Below are positions 1-6,459 of a stretch of DNA of 18,552 bases, piece by piece. The number at the start of each line of letters is the position of its first letter. Position 1 is the stretch's first letter. The notes beneath the pieces are model-generated. The model was not told the DNA's origin, did not search any database, and was given only the letters and a program-made list of their open reading frames with translations. The DNA is from Deltaproteobacteria bacterium RBG_13_61_14 (GTDB taxonomy: Bacteria; RBG-13-61-14), in assembly GCA_001797815.1 (NCBI GenBank), contig MGQK01000110.1:6233-24784 (forward strand). The letters run 5' to 3'. Made by a program: the position numbers and the translations under genes.

Positions 1-198
1 GGAAAACACGGGGGAGTTGCCGCGTTGGATGGGGTGGCTGCTGAGCAAGATGGGGTGCTTGCTGTGCAAGATGGGGTGGTTGGCGTGCAGAATGGGGGGA
101 CGTTTGAAGAGGGTATATCGTATGTCGTATGGAGTATTTCGGGAAGGCAAAAGAGGGAAAAGATTGAGGAAGTGAGAGGAAAGTGGAAGAAATGGTAA
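1..198 (+). CDS. Possible C-terminal fragment of an unrecognised protein (truncated by the window edge)
   Basis: Frame 1 stays open over 65 codons from base 1 to a TAA at 196-198. The first half is a DGV(A/L/V)xxxQ heptad repeat made by the 21-bp units. The second half is basic, rich in Lys, Arg, Glu and Trp. I recognise no family. The evidence is weak: frame 2 is open over nearly the same length, the strand from about 90 to 200 is strongly purine-biased (which lowers the chance of stops), and no start or ribosome site is visible. It may be chance reading through repeat DNA. Confidence 0.2.
   Translation, partial: GKHGGVAALDGVAAEQDGVLAVQDGVVGVQNGGTFEEGISYVVWSISGRQKREKIEEVRGKWKKW
28..97. repeat. 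21-bp tandem repeat (about 3.3 copies)
   Basis: Three consecutive 21-bp units lie at 28-48, 49-69 and 70-90, each beginning GATGGGGTG and ending GTGCA or GAGCA plus one base; a degraded fourth begins at 91 (AATGGGG). The unit is a multiple of three. Frame 1 is open from the window edge to a TAA at 196-198, where the repeat would read DGVxxxQ heptads. Frame 2 is also open, to a TGA at 173-175. Neither frame has a visible start, so I cannot tell a coding repeat at the end of an upstream gene from a non-coding minisatellite. Confidence 0.75.
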
Positions 199-897
199 GC
201 GGCGCTTTACAAAAATGGGATTTTTGGCCTGAAAACGCGCTTTCTTATCCCTCATGAGCCGGGAGCCCCAGTGCCGGAAACCAAAGGCAGAACACAAAAA
301 AGTCATGTAAAAATAGGCAGTTATATCAATGAAGCAGGTCTTTGCTTTTGTCTTTGCCCAGTTCATTTAGGTCCCTTATTATATGTAGAAATGTTGCAGT
401 TTTTCGGGGATGGAGGACGCCCGTTGAGGGTGGAACCAGGGGATATCTGATGCGTTGATGCGTTTCCCCCAATTCTTTGATCCATAGGCGGAGCAGGTTT
501 GCCGCGCTGGAATTACTGAGTTCCATTCCTTCTTGAACTTTGCCTCTGGCGCCGGATTCCGGTTCCAGTCTTGGGTTCCGGCTCGAGGCGGTTAGGTATT
601 GATTCGGAGCTGTCCAGGTTCAGATACCTGGTAAACACTCGACCTTCTTTCCCGGGCGCGCCAACGAGCGCGCCCCACGGGGGAGGCGCGCGCCGTCTGT
701 CTTCGACCCTGAGGCTCAGACCGAAGGGAGCGCAAACACCCAAAGGCGCTGGACGCCTTCTTCTCTTGGCGGCTTCGCCCCTTTAACCGCCCTCTTCTCT
801 TCTTTCGGCCAAACCCCCAAGTTTGCTGGGATCCGGAGGACACAAAGGGTTTACCATGTATTGAACCTGAACAGGAGCTTGACGAACCTGAGGCGCT
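199..897. other. Gene-free, structured upstream region
   Basis: About 700 bases without a convincing gene. From 199 to about 540 the sequence is clearly less GC-rich than the rest of the window and includes an AT-rich inverted repeat at 210-216/220-226. From about 540 to 830 it is GC-rich with several inverted repeats: a compound stem at 542-546/585-589 plus 551-556/577-582, then stems at 614-619/626-631, 654-661/668-675 and 810-814/821-825. The element at 701-726 resembles the degenerate TTCGA..GCTCAG repeats scattered through many bacterial genomes. I see no cobalamin-riboswitch consensus box, tRNA or good sigma-70 promoter. Confidence 0.5.
701..726. repeat. Imperfect palindrome of the TTCGA...GCTCAG interspersed type
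   Basis: CTTCG at 701-705 pairs with CGAAG at 722-726. Inside these, CTGAG at 709-713 pairs with CTCAG at 715-719. The wording is like the short, degenerate REP-type repeats common in intergenic DNA of many bacterial genomes. Only one copy is seen in this window, so repeat status is an inference from resemblance. Confidence 0.4.
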
Positions 898-960
898 ATG
901 CTAAGTAAAGCGAGTTGCCCAGGGGCTTGGAGGCAGGAAGATTTTGCTCGGAGGGGAACT

Positions 961-1590
961 ATGGAAAAATTGAAAGAGCTGGTGAAGACCGGGAAAGCGC
1001 CGGAGACCGAGGCGCGGGTCAAGGAGTTGCTGGCGCAGAAAGTTTTACCGGAGAAAATTCTGCAGGAGGCCTTGATCCCGGCCATGGACGAGGTGGGCGA
1101 TCTGTTCCAGGCCGGCGAATACTTTGTGCCGGAGATGCTGGTGGCGGCGCGGGCGATGCAGCGGGGGCTCGCGATCATCAAGCCGCTGGTGGTGGCCAAG
1201 GGGATCAAGCCCATCGGCAAGGTGGTGATCGGCACGGTCAAGGGCGACCTCCACGACATCGGCAAGAACCTGGTCTGCATGGCCCTGGAAGGCGCCGGCT
1301 TCGAGGTGGTGGACGTGGGCACGGATGCGACGCCGGAGAAGTTCGTGGCCGCGATCAAGGAGCACCAGCCCCAGGTGGTGGGCTTGAGCGCGCTTTTGAC
1401 CACCACCATGCTCTCGATGAAAGACGTCATCCAGGCGCTCAAGGCCGCGGGGGTGCGCGAGCAAGTCAAGGTGATGATCGGCGGGGCGCCGATCCGGCAG
1501 GAATATGCGGACGAGATCGGGGCCGATTACTACGGCAAGGACTCGACCTCGGCGCGGGACATCGCCCGGGAGGTGATAGGCGGAGAGTAA
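961..1590 (+). CDS. Corrinoid (B12-binding) methyltransferase protein, MtbC/MttC/MtaC type
   Basis: A 209-residue cobalamin-carrying protein that accepts a methyl group from a partner methyltransferase and hands it on in one-carbon metabolism in the cytoplasm. The N-terminal ~80 residues form the helical B12-binding cap (EEL-type segment around VGDLFQAGEYFVPEML). The Rossmann-like B12 domain carries the DxHxxG signature GDLHDIGKN, with His98 expected to ligate cobalt. LSALLTTTM and the GGAPI loop follow. Length and domain order are complete for the family. The ATG at 961 is chosen because GGAGGGG lies just upstream; an in-frame ATG at 898 would add 21 unconserved residues and lacks such a site. 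No methyltransferase (MtaB, MtbB, MttB, MtrH-like) or RamA-like activator is adjacent, so the methyl donor is unknown. The first 900 bases could hold regulatory structure. Confidence 0.9.
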   Translation: MEKLKELVKTGKAPETEARVKELLAQKVLPEKILQEALIPAMDEVGDLFQAGEYFVPEMLVAARAMQRGLAIIKPLVVAKGIKPIGKVVIGTVKGDLHDIGKNLVCMALEGAGFEVVDVGTDATPEKFVAAIKEHQPQVVGLSALLTTTMLSMKDVIQALKAAGVREQVKVMIGGAPIRQEYADEIGADYYGKDSTSARDIAREVIGGE

Positions 1591-1613
1591 TCGGGCCGGT
1601 AGAGAAACGACCG

Positions 1614-1650
1614 GGCCGTCCAGGGTAGCACCCCGGACGGCCGGTTTGTT
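1614..1650. terminator. Probable shared terminator hairpin between convergent genes
   Basis: GGCCGTCC at 1614-1621 pairs with GGACGGCC at 1635-1642. After one mismatch, GGG 1623-1625 pairs with CCC 1631-1633 around a 5-base loop. On the plus strand it is followed by GGTTTGTT, and on the minus strand by a modest T-containing stretch. It sits in the 71-base gap between the stop codons of the corrinoid gene and the sigma factor gene, so it could end transcription from both sides. The T tracts are short, so efficiency is uncertain. Confidence 0.7.
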
Positions 1651-1661
1651 CAGGCGAGCAG

Positions 1662-2858
1662 TTAGTGGGTCAGGAAAGCCTTGAGCAGCCTGGCCCGGGT
1701 GGGATGGCGCAATTTCCGCAGTCCCTTTTGCTCGATCTGGCGGACCCGCTCGCGGGAAACGCCGAACTGGGCGCCGATTTCCTCCAGGGTGTGGTCCTGG
1801 TCCTCGCCCAGGCCGTAGCGCAGGCGCAGCACCTGTTCCTCCCGGGGGGACAGCATCTTCAGGGCCTCTTCCAACTCGTCCACCAGCGAGTTCCGCTTCA
1901 GCGCTTCATCGGCCTGCTCCACCCGGGCGTCTTCCAGGACGTCGGCCAGACTGATGTCTTCCAGGTCGCCCAGGCCGGCCTCCAGGGAGATCGGCTCCTT
2001 GGAAGTCAGGATCAGGTTGGTGACCTCCCGCTCCTCCAGGCCCATGCCCTCCGCCAGCTCGGCCAGGGAGGGCTCTTTCTCCAACTCGCGCGACAGACTT
2101 TGATACATCCGATCCACCCGGCGGATGCGCTCGGTAAAGTAGATCGGCACCTTGATCAGGCGGCCTTTTTCCGCGAGCGCCCGGATCACGGCCTGGTGGA
2201 TCCACCAGGTGGCATAGCTCGAGAACTTGAAGCCGCGCTGCCAGTCGAACTTTTCCACCGCCCGGAGCAGGCCGAGGTTGCCTTCCTGGATCAGGTCGGA
2301 AAGGGAGACGTGCCGGTTGCGGTAGCGGTTGGCGATCTTGACCACCAGCCGGAGGTTGGCCTCGATGAACTCGTTGCGCTTGGCTTCGAGCCGGCGCTTG
2401 GCTAAGAGCAGGGACCGGGAAGCGGCCTGCAGCCGTTGCGGGCTCATCCGGCACCGGCGGCGGAGCGCCCAGGCGGAAATTTTCCGGCGGCGGTATTGCA
2501 GGAGCCAGGTCCCGATCTCTTCCAGAATTTGTTTGACCCTGGCCTCGGTCACCTCGCCCTTGACAAAGGGCAACTCGGCGACCTGGCGCCAGAGATCATC
2601 GCGGAGTTCGGCCACCTGGCGGGCTTCAGCCACTTCTTCCTCGGTGGAGTAAAGGCTGATTTCATCCATCTCCCGGAGGTAGCGGGCGAGGATATCGGCA
2701 AAGGTCTGCACCGTGCCCGAGGAACTCGCGGTCTCTTCCATTTCTTCTTCCTCTTCTTCGAGGGCCTCGATCGGCGTCTCTTCGAGTTCGGGTTCCGGAT
2801 CTTCCGCCGGATTCATTTCCATATTTTTTTCAAGAGGCTGAGTTTGACTGCGGTTCAT
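1662..2858 (-). CDS. RNA polymerase sigma factor, sigma-70 family (RpoD/SigA-like, possibly group 2)
   Basis: A 398-residue sigma factor that directs RNA polymerase to promoters. After an acidic N-terminus (a Glu run near residues 34-40) come region 1.2 (FADILARYLREMDEISLYS, about 52-70) and a basic linker of ~80 residues. Region 2 follows (NLRLVVKIANRY, SDLIQEGNLGLLRAVEKFD, then FKFSSYATWWIHQAVIRAL for -10 recognition), then region 3, and region 4 with the -35 helix-turn-helix (LEEIGAQFGVSRERVRQIEQ). There is no region 1.1. The region 3 entry reads KGRLIKVPIYFTERI instead of the usual primary-sigma R(T/L)IRIPVHM, so this may be an alternative rather than the housekeeping sigma. The ATG at 2858 is preferred over upstream in-frame starts because AAGGAGG lies just before it. 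It is convergent with the corrinoid gene. Confidence 0.9.
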   Translation of the reverse strand: MNRSQTQPLEKNMEMNPAEDPEPELEETPIEALEEEEEEMEETASSSGTVQTFADILARYLREMDEISLYSTEEEVAEARQVAELRDDLWRQVAELPFVKGEVTEARVKQILEEIGTWLLQYRRRKISAWALRRRCRMSPQRLQAASRSLLLAKRRLEAKRNEFIEANLRLVVKIANRYRNRHVSLSDLIQEGNLGLLRAVEKFDWQRGFKFSSYATWWIHQAVIRALAEKGRLIKVPIYFTERIRRVDRMYQSLSRELEKEPSLAELAEGMGLEEREVTNLILTSKEPISLEAGLGDLEDISLADVLEDARVEQADEALKRNSLVDELEEALKMLSPREEQVLRLRYGLGEDQDHTLEEIGAQFGVSRERVRQIEQKGLRKLRHPTRARLLKAFLTH

Positions 2859-2879
2859 GGGTAACCTTACCCTCCTTAG
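2859..2879 (-). promoter_or_regulatory. Ribosome site plus inverted repeat at the sigma gene start
   Basis: Reading the minus strand, AAGGAGG (2873-2879) is followed by the perfect inverted repeat GGGTAA-GG-TTACCC (2859-2872), which abuts the ATG at 2858. The linear distance from AGGAGG to ATG is about 12 bases, longer than usual. A second weak AAGG lies closer to the start. The repeat may only be coincidental, or may shorten or mask the ribosome site. Confidence 0.4.
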
Positions 2880-2999
2880 ATTAACTAACCCTTGAGATTC
2901 AAAATTAGGCATAAAAGTTTCAGAAAAATACATTTGCCGAGCGAAAAGCAAGGATTTGTCTTAGAAAAATGAGAATGGGAGAGGTATTACCGTAAAGGC

Positions 3000-4283
3000 T
3001 TACAGGGGGCTGATCAGGCGTGCCAAGAGACCGTTCTTGCGGGCCTTGAGCAAAAGCCCAAGCGTGGTCCAGGGCGCAAGCGGCAGCATCTTCCAGAACT
3101 TGGGCCGGGTGAGCAAGGCCACCTTGCCGGACATGGCGGCCAGGTCATTATGCTCGGGCACGATGAACACGCGCCGGCCCGGGTAGGTCCGCTTGATGTG
3201 ATCGCCCGCCTCGGCGGCCGCGCACGGACCCACGATCAGGAAATCGCCTTCCAAGCCCGCCAGCTCTTCCCGGGCGATCCCCTTGCCGCAGATGAAATTC
3301 CACCCGCCCCGGCCGCCGTAGTCGCCCACCATCAGGTCAATGGTCATCTCGGTATTGCCCCGGCAGCCCTGGATGCAGGCCCGCTCCCGGCCGTGGATGC
3401 AGCGGATACTCTCCGGGATTTGCAGCTCGGGCAGATAGGGATAGCGCTCACGAAAGCGGCTCAGGTCGCCGATCACCTGGATTTGCGCCAGATCCGCACA
3501 GCCCAGGCCGGCCTCCCCGGCGCCGCGGAGGTGGTCAATCTCGTCGGTTTGGTAGCCTAAAATCCTGGCGCCCACCGTGTCCACCGCGACCACGTCGTCT
3601 CCGCCGATGATCACTCGGGTGTCCACGATGCTCTTCTTTAGGTCGCGGGCCAGGGGAAAGTGGCCGTAAATGGTGGCGGTAAGACCCTCGACCAGGGTGA
3701 AGTCGGGACGGAAGCGGCCGAGGATCCGGACCAGGCGCCGGCCGAGTTGAAAGTTATGGTCGGTCATGCGGTCGCGGGGGATGAGCAAGCCCTGCTGGTT
3801 CTTGATGCCCAGGGTGACGTGGCTCATGCTGTGGGTCTTGAGCCGGGGCACATTGAGGTAGAAGTGCTCGGGCCGGCGCTCGATCAGCCGCTCGTAGAGG
3901 AAGGCGGGGATTTGCACCGGCTGGGTTTCTCCGGGCAGCCGGAGCGGCCGGGTCCGGCCTTCGTCGAGGTAAACGGGCTGGACGCCGTATTTCCGGCAGA
4001 GCCGGTCCCAGCCCAGGACCCGGAAGACCACGCGGGTGAGGTTCCCGGCGGTGCAGCTTTCCATGAGAAAGAGGCGGCGGAGAGAAGCGTCGCGGAGCAG
4101 GCCGAAGAGGGCTTCCAGGAACCCGGTGGCGGTGGCCTGGCCGGGGTTGAAGTGCACGCCGTTGGGCTTGACCAGGACCGGCCGGTCCTGGACCAGCGAA
4201 GAGATGCCCCCGAACTGATCCAGGACCGCGGCGATATCAGTCTTCAGGTCAGCGCTCGCATCTCGCACGACCACCCGGGGCAT
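3000..4283 (-). CDS. DUF362 domain-containing protein
   Basis: A 427-residue cytoplasmic protein of the DUF362 family, whose biochemical role is not settled. The hallmark segments are all present: VLVKPNGVHFNPG near the N-terminus, LNVPRLKTHSMSHVTLGIKN, then LVEGLTATIYGHFP and IIGGDDVVAVDTVGARILGY. The last third has several Cys (CIHGRERACIQGC, NFICGKG, VGPCAAAE) that could bind metal or an Fe-S cluster, though not in the regular CxxCxxCxxxCP ferredoxin spacing. The start is the ATG at 4283; an in-frame TTG at 4301 is less likely because a promoter-like TGCTACAAT overlaps it. No Shine-Dalgarno sequence precedes the ATG, suggesting a leaderless message. It lies 141 bases upstream of the sigma gene on the same strand and diverges from the EIIA gene. 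Family assignment is firm, function unknown. Confidence 0.85.
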   Translation of the reverse strand: MPRVVVRDASADLKTDIAAVLDQFGGISSLVQDRPVLVKPNGVHFNPGQATATGFLEALFGLLRDASLRRLFLMESCTAGNLTRVVFRVLGWDRLCRKYGVQPVYLDEGRTRPLRLPGETQPVQIPAFLYERLIERRPEHFYLNVPRLKTHSMSHVTLGIKNQQGLLIPRDRMTDHNFQLGRRLVRILGRFRPDFTLVEGLTATIYGHFPLARDLKKSIVDTRVIIGGDDVVAVDTVGARILGYQTDEIDHLRGAGEAGLGCADLAQIQVIGDLSRFRERYPYLPELQIPESIRCIHGRERACIQGCRGNTEMTIDLMVGDYGGRGGWNFICGKGIAREELAGLEGDFLIVGPCAAAEAGDHIKRTYPGRRVFIVPEHNDLAAMSGKVALLTRPKFWKMLPLAPWTTLGLLLKARKNGLLARLISPL

Positions 4284-4316
4284 GATTTCATTGTAGCACA
4301 AACCCCGCGGTGATAA
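4284..4316 (-). promoter_or_regulatory. Putative promoter giving a leaderless transcript for the DUF362 gene
   Basis: On the minus strand an extended -10 element TGCTACAAT ends at 4290, six bases before the ATG at 4283. A weak -35 TTATCA lies at 4311-4316 with 15 bases between. If transcription starts at the usual distance from the -10 box, +1 falls on or next to the A of the start codon. No ribosome-binding sequence is present in between. Confidence 0.45.
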
Positions 4317-4423
4317 GATAATCAGAAAGGAATTGAGTATCCCCTGGCTGCGAGGGTAAGTTGCAATCTCCCTGGGAACCCCTCCTCGCCGGGAAGGCGC
4401 CTAACCGTGAACCCAATCAAGGA

Positions 4424-4452
4424 TTGACAGGGCCGGACGATGGTGAAAGAAT
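4424..4452 (+). promoter_or_regulatory. Putative sigma-70-type promoter for the EIIA-antiporter pair
   Basis: A perfect -35 TTGACA at 4424-4429 is followed after 17 bases by AAGAAT at 4447-4452, a 4-of-6 match to the -10 consensus. It lies about 40 bases upstream of the EIIA start at 4490, in the gap between divergent genes. The poor -10 box keeps confidence moderate. Confidence 0.4.
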
Positions 4453-4489
4453 ATTTCCAATTTGCCCAACGCAGTCATTGGGGATCGGG

Positions 4490-4960
4490 ATGAAGTTGAC
4501 CCAGTATCTGGTGCCGGAGCGCGTGTGGATCAAGGTGGAGGTCGCGAACCGGAACGATCTTCTGGCTTACTTGGCCCGGCAGACCGCGGGATGCGCCTTG
4601 GTGCCTGACGAGCAGGAATTTTTCAAGCTCCTGATTCACCGGGAGGAAGAGATGAGCACCGGCGTGGGCCGAGGCTTGGCCGTGCCCCATGCCGACCCGC
4701 CGGCAATGAAGTCCACCTTCCTCGCCGCAGCCACGCTCGCTTCGCCCATTGACTACCAGTCCTTTGACCGCGTCTCGGTGGACGTGGTCTTCATGATCTT
4801 CGGCTGCCCGGATGACACCAGTCTTCACCTGCGCCTGTTGGCCCGGATCAGCCGGATCGCCCGGCTGCCCGGTTTTCTTGACCGCCTCCGCCAGGTGCAG
4901 ACCACGCCCGATTTTCTCCGGGTGGTGGAGGAGGCGGAACAAAGCCTGGCCCCGGAGTGA
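4490..4960 (+). CDS. PTS EIIA type-2 domain protein (PtsN/EIIA-Ntr-like)
   Basis: A 156-residue single-domain cytoplasmic protein of the fructose/mannitol-type EIIA family. Such proteins take a phosphate from HPr or NPr on an active-site His and often act as regulators rather than sugar transporters. The diagnostic stretch REEEMSTGVGRGLAVPHAD holds the phosphorylatable His67. DDTSLHLRLLARISRIARLPGFLDRL is the conserved C-terminal helix region, and the length fits PtsN. The start is the ATG at 4490 with only a weak GGGGA upstream; the open frame reaches back to 4361 but that extension is not family-like. No HPr, enzyme I, rpoN or hpf gene is nearby. The next gene, 63 bases downstream on the same strand, encodes a cation antiporter, which suggests a role in controlling ion transport. 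That link is an inference. Confidence 0.88.
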   Translation: MKLTQYLVPERVWIKVEVANRNDLLAYLARQTAGCALVPDEQEFFKLLIHREEEMSTGVGRGLAVPHADPPAMKSTFLAAATLASPIDYQSFDRVSVDVVFMIFGCPDDTSLHLRLLARISRIARLPGFLDRLRQVQTTPDFLRVVEEAEQSLAPE

Positions 4961-5023
4961 TCCCGCCGGCCAGGTCCGAGGTCCCCGGCTCGTCTCTTCC
5001 GCTCCAGGCGCTCGCAAGAAGTC

Positions 5024-6175
5024 ATGAGTTCCTCTCGCAAATACGGCCTCTGGATCCTGGCGGTGCTGGCCCTGGTGGCCCAGTGGATATTTTTCCACCA
5101 CCTGGGCCATGAGTTCGGACCCGGCCTCACCGCGCTCCTCTCCGGCCTGGGGATTTTGGCCGCGGCCTTCCTCATCTCCTGGGCCGCGGAGCTGGCGGAA
5201 CTGGAAGTCCCCCCGACCGTGGCCTTCATCCTTCTCGCCCTGCTCACCGTGCTCCCGGAATACGCGGTGGACATTTATCTCGCCTGGCAGGCGGGCAAGG
5301 ACCCGGCCTACACCCATTTCGCCCTGGCCAACATGACCGGCGCCAACCGTCTGCTCATCGGCCTGGGCTGGTCTTCTATCATTATTGTATATTGGTGGAG
5401 GACCCGGAAGCGCGAGATCGAGCTCGAGCCGGTGCACCGGGTGGAAGTCTACATACTGCTCACCGCCACCCTCTATTCGTTCGTCCTCTTTTTCAAACGC
5501 ACGCTTTCCTGGGTTGACGCGATGGTTCTGATCCCGATCTTTGTGGTTTACCTGGTCTTGGCCCTGCGGGGGGAAGTGAAGGAGCCGGAATTGGAAGGTC
5601 CGCCGGCTTTGATCAGCCGTTGGCCCACCGGGTGGCGGCGCACCGTCAATGTGCTCTTCTTCGCGTTGGCCGGCTACACCATCTACATCGCGGCCGAGCC
5701 TTTTGCCGAAAGCCTGATCGCGAGCGGCCGCGCGCTGGAGGTCGAAGAATTCCTGCTCGTGCAATGGTTAGCGCCGCTCGCCTCGGAAGCGCCCGAATTC
5801 CTGGTCGCCGTGCTCTTTGCCTGGCGCAAGAAGGCGGGGTCCGGCTTCCACACCATGCTCTCCTCCAAGATCAACCAGTGGACTTTACTCGTGGGCATGG
5901 TCCCGCTCGCTTTCTCCCTCTCCCAGGGACGGCTGGGCGCGCTCCACCTCGATCCCCGCCAGACCGAGGAAATTTTCCTCACCTCCGCCCAGTCCCTCTT
6001 CGCCACCCTCATCCTCCTCAACCTCCGCTTCTCGCTGGCCGAGGGACTGCTCCTCCTCATCCTCTTCGCCACTCAACTGATGTTCCCCTCTTCCACCATC
6101 CGCTATGCCTATGCCATCGCTTACTTGGTGCTGGCCGCAGGCGTCCTCATCCGCTTCCTCCGCAAAAGGCCTTAG
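5024..6175 (+). CDS. Sodium/calcium exchanger family (CaCA) membrane antiporter
   Basis: A 383-residue inner-membrane protein with about ten hydrophobic segments. It fits the Ca2+/cation antiporter family, which exchanges Ca2+ or Na+ against H+ or Na+. Two inverted alpha-repeats are visible: the first around residues 54-116 (acidic ELAELE, then LPEYAVDIYLAW and NMTGANRLLIGLGW), the second around 245-292 (ASEAPEFLVAVLFAW and SSKINQWTLLVG). The Glu in each PE pair is the expected ion-binding residue. A central charged loop near residues 125-140 and 180-200 separates the halves. The start is the ATG at 5024, with a weak AAGAAG before it. It probably forms a two-gene operon with the EIIA gene. 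The transported ion cannot be told from sequence alone. Confidence 0.87.
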   Translation: MSSSRKYGLWILAVLALVAQWIFFHHLGHEFGPGLTALLSGLGILAAAFLISWAAELAELEVPPTVAFILLALLTVLPEYAVDIYLAWQAGKDPAYTHFALANMTGANRLLIGLGWSSIIIVYWWRTRKREIELEPVHRVEVYILLTATLYSFVLFFKRTLSWVDAMVLIPIFVVYLVLALRGEVKEPELEGPPALISRWPTGWRRTVNVLFFALAGYTIYIAAEPFAESLIASGRALEVEEFLLVQWLAPLASEAPEFLVAVLFAWRKKAGSGFHTMLSSKINQWTLLVGMVPLAFSLSQGRLGALHLDPRQTEEIFLTSAQSLFATLILLNLRFSLAEGLLLLILFATQLMFPSSTIRYAYAIAYLVLAAGVLIRFLRKRP

Positions 6176-6243
6176 TGGGCTATTTCATAGATATCATTAC
6201 GTATTCTTGATCTTCATGTCAGTCCTGGGACACCGAAAGGCTA

Positions 6244-6299
6244 CCCCCCTCTCCTTAATCCTCTCCCCCGCTGGGGGGAGAGGGGAGGGTGAGGGGGAG
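6244..6299. repeat. Pyrimidine/purine-rich interspersed palindrome
   Basis: CCTCTCCCCC at 6260-6269 pairs perfectly with GGGGGAGAGG at 6274-6283 around a 4-base loop. The outer arms (C/T-rich 6244-6256 against G/A-rich 6287-6299) pair imperfectly. The wording closely resembles the CCCTCTCCCC..GGGGAGAGGG intergenic palindromes found in many copies in diverse bacterial genomes. It follows the antiporter stop and might also slow transcription, but has no T tract. Confidence 0.6.
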
Positions 6300-6385
6300 C
6301 TTGATGGGGCAAGGCGGGACCGAGCAGTGAAAATACGTCATCGAAATTATGAACTGAAGCACTTAGCGTGCGGCTTTTTCGAATC

Positions 6386-6410
6386 GGGCAGGTATCCAAA
6401 CCTGCCCTAC
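6386..6410. repeat. Short interspersed palindrome (GGGCAGGT ... ACCTGCCC)
   Basis: GGGCAGGT at 6386-6393 pairs with ACCTGCCC at 6400-6407 over a 6-base loop, followed by TAC. The right arm plus TAC (ACCTGCCCTAC) recurs exactly at 14268-14278, marking both as copies of one family. It lies in the 284-base gap between the convergent antiporter and PilZ genes, which otherwise holds no gene. Confidence 0.65.
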
Positions 6411-6459
6411 AATTTGTATGGCAATCTGATGAGGCAATACACCTACTATCTACTGCTTC

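Noticed and set aside
326-526. 66-codon open frame on the minus strand
   Set aside because: No recognisable family, the ribosome-like AAGGA abuts the ATG with no spacer, and it lies in the low-GC gene-free region. Possible small gene or remnant, but unsupported.
610-640. T-arm-like GGTTCAGATACC as part of a tRNA
   Set aside because: No acceptor stem, anticodon arm or CCA-proximal pairing could be assembled around it.
571-843. Overlapping 70-80-codon open frames on both strands
   Set aside because: They cover the hairpin-rich GC region, have Arg/Pro/Ser-rich low-complexity translations and no ribosome sites; typical chance frames in GC-rich DNA.
861-902. Possible promoter (TTGAAC or TTGACG with TATGCT) before the corrinoid gene
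   Set aside because: The spacings are 30 and 12 bases, outside the range that sigma-70 promoters use.
898-960. Upstream ATG for the corrinoid protein
   Set aside because: The added 21 residues are not family-like, and the GGAGGGG site fits the ATG at 961 instead.
4361-4489. N-terminal extension of the EIIA protein to an ATG at 4361
   Set aside because: EIIA proteins begin near the MKLTQYL segment; the extra 43 residues are unlike the family and include the putative promoter.
4475-5764. 429-codon open frame antisense to the EIIA and antiporter genes
   Set aside because: The translation is a His/Gly/Arg/Gln-rich mirror of two well-supported genes on the plus strand.
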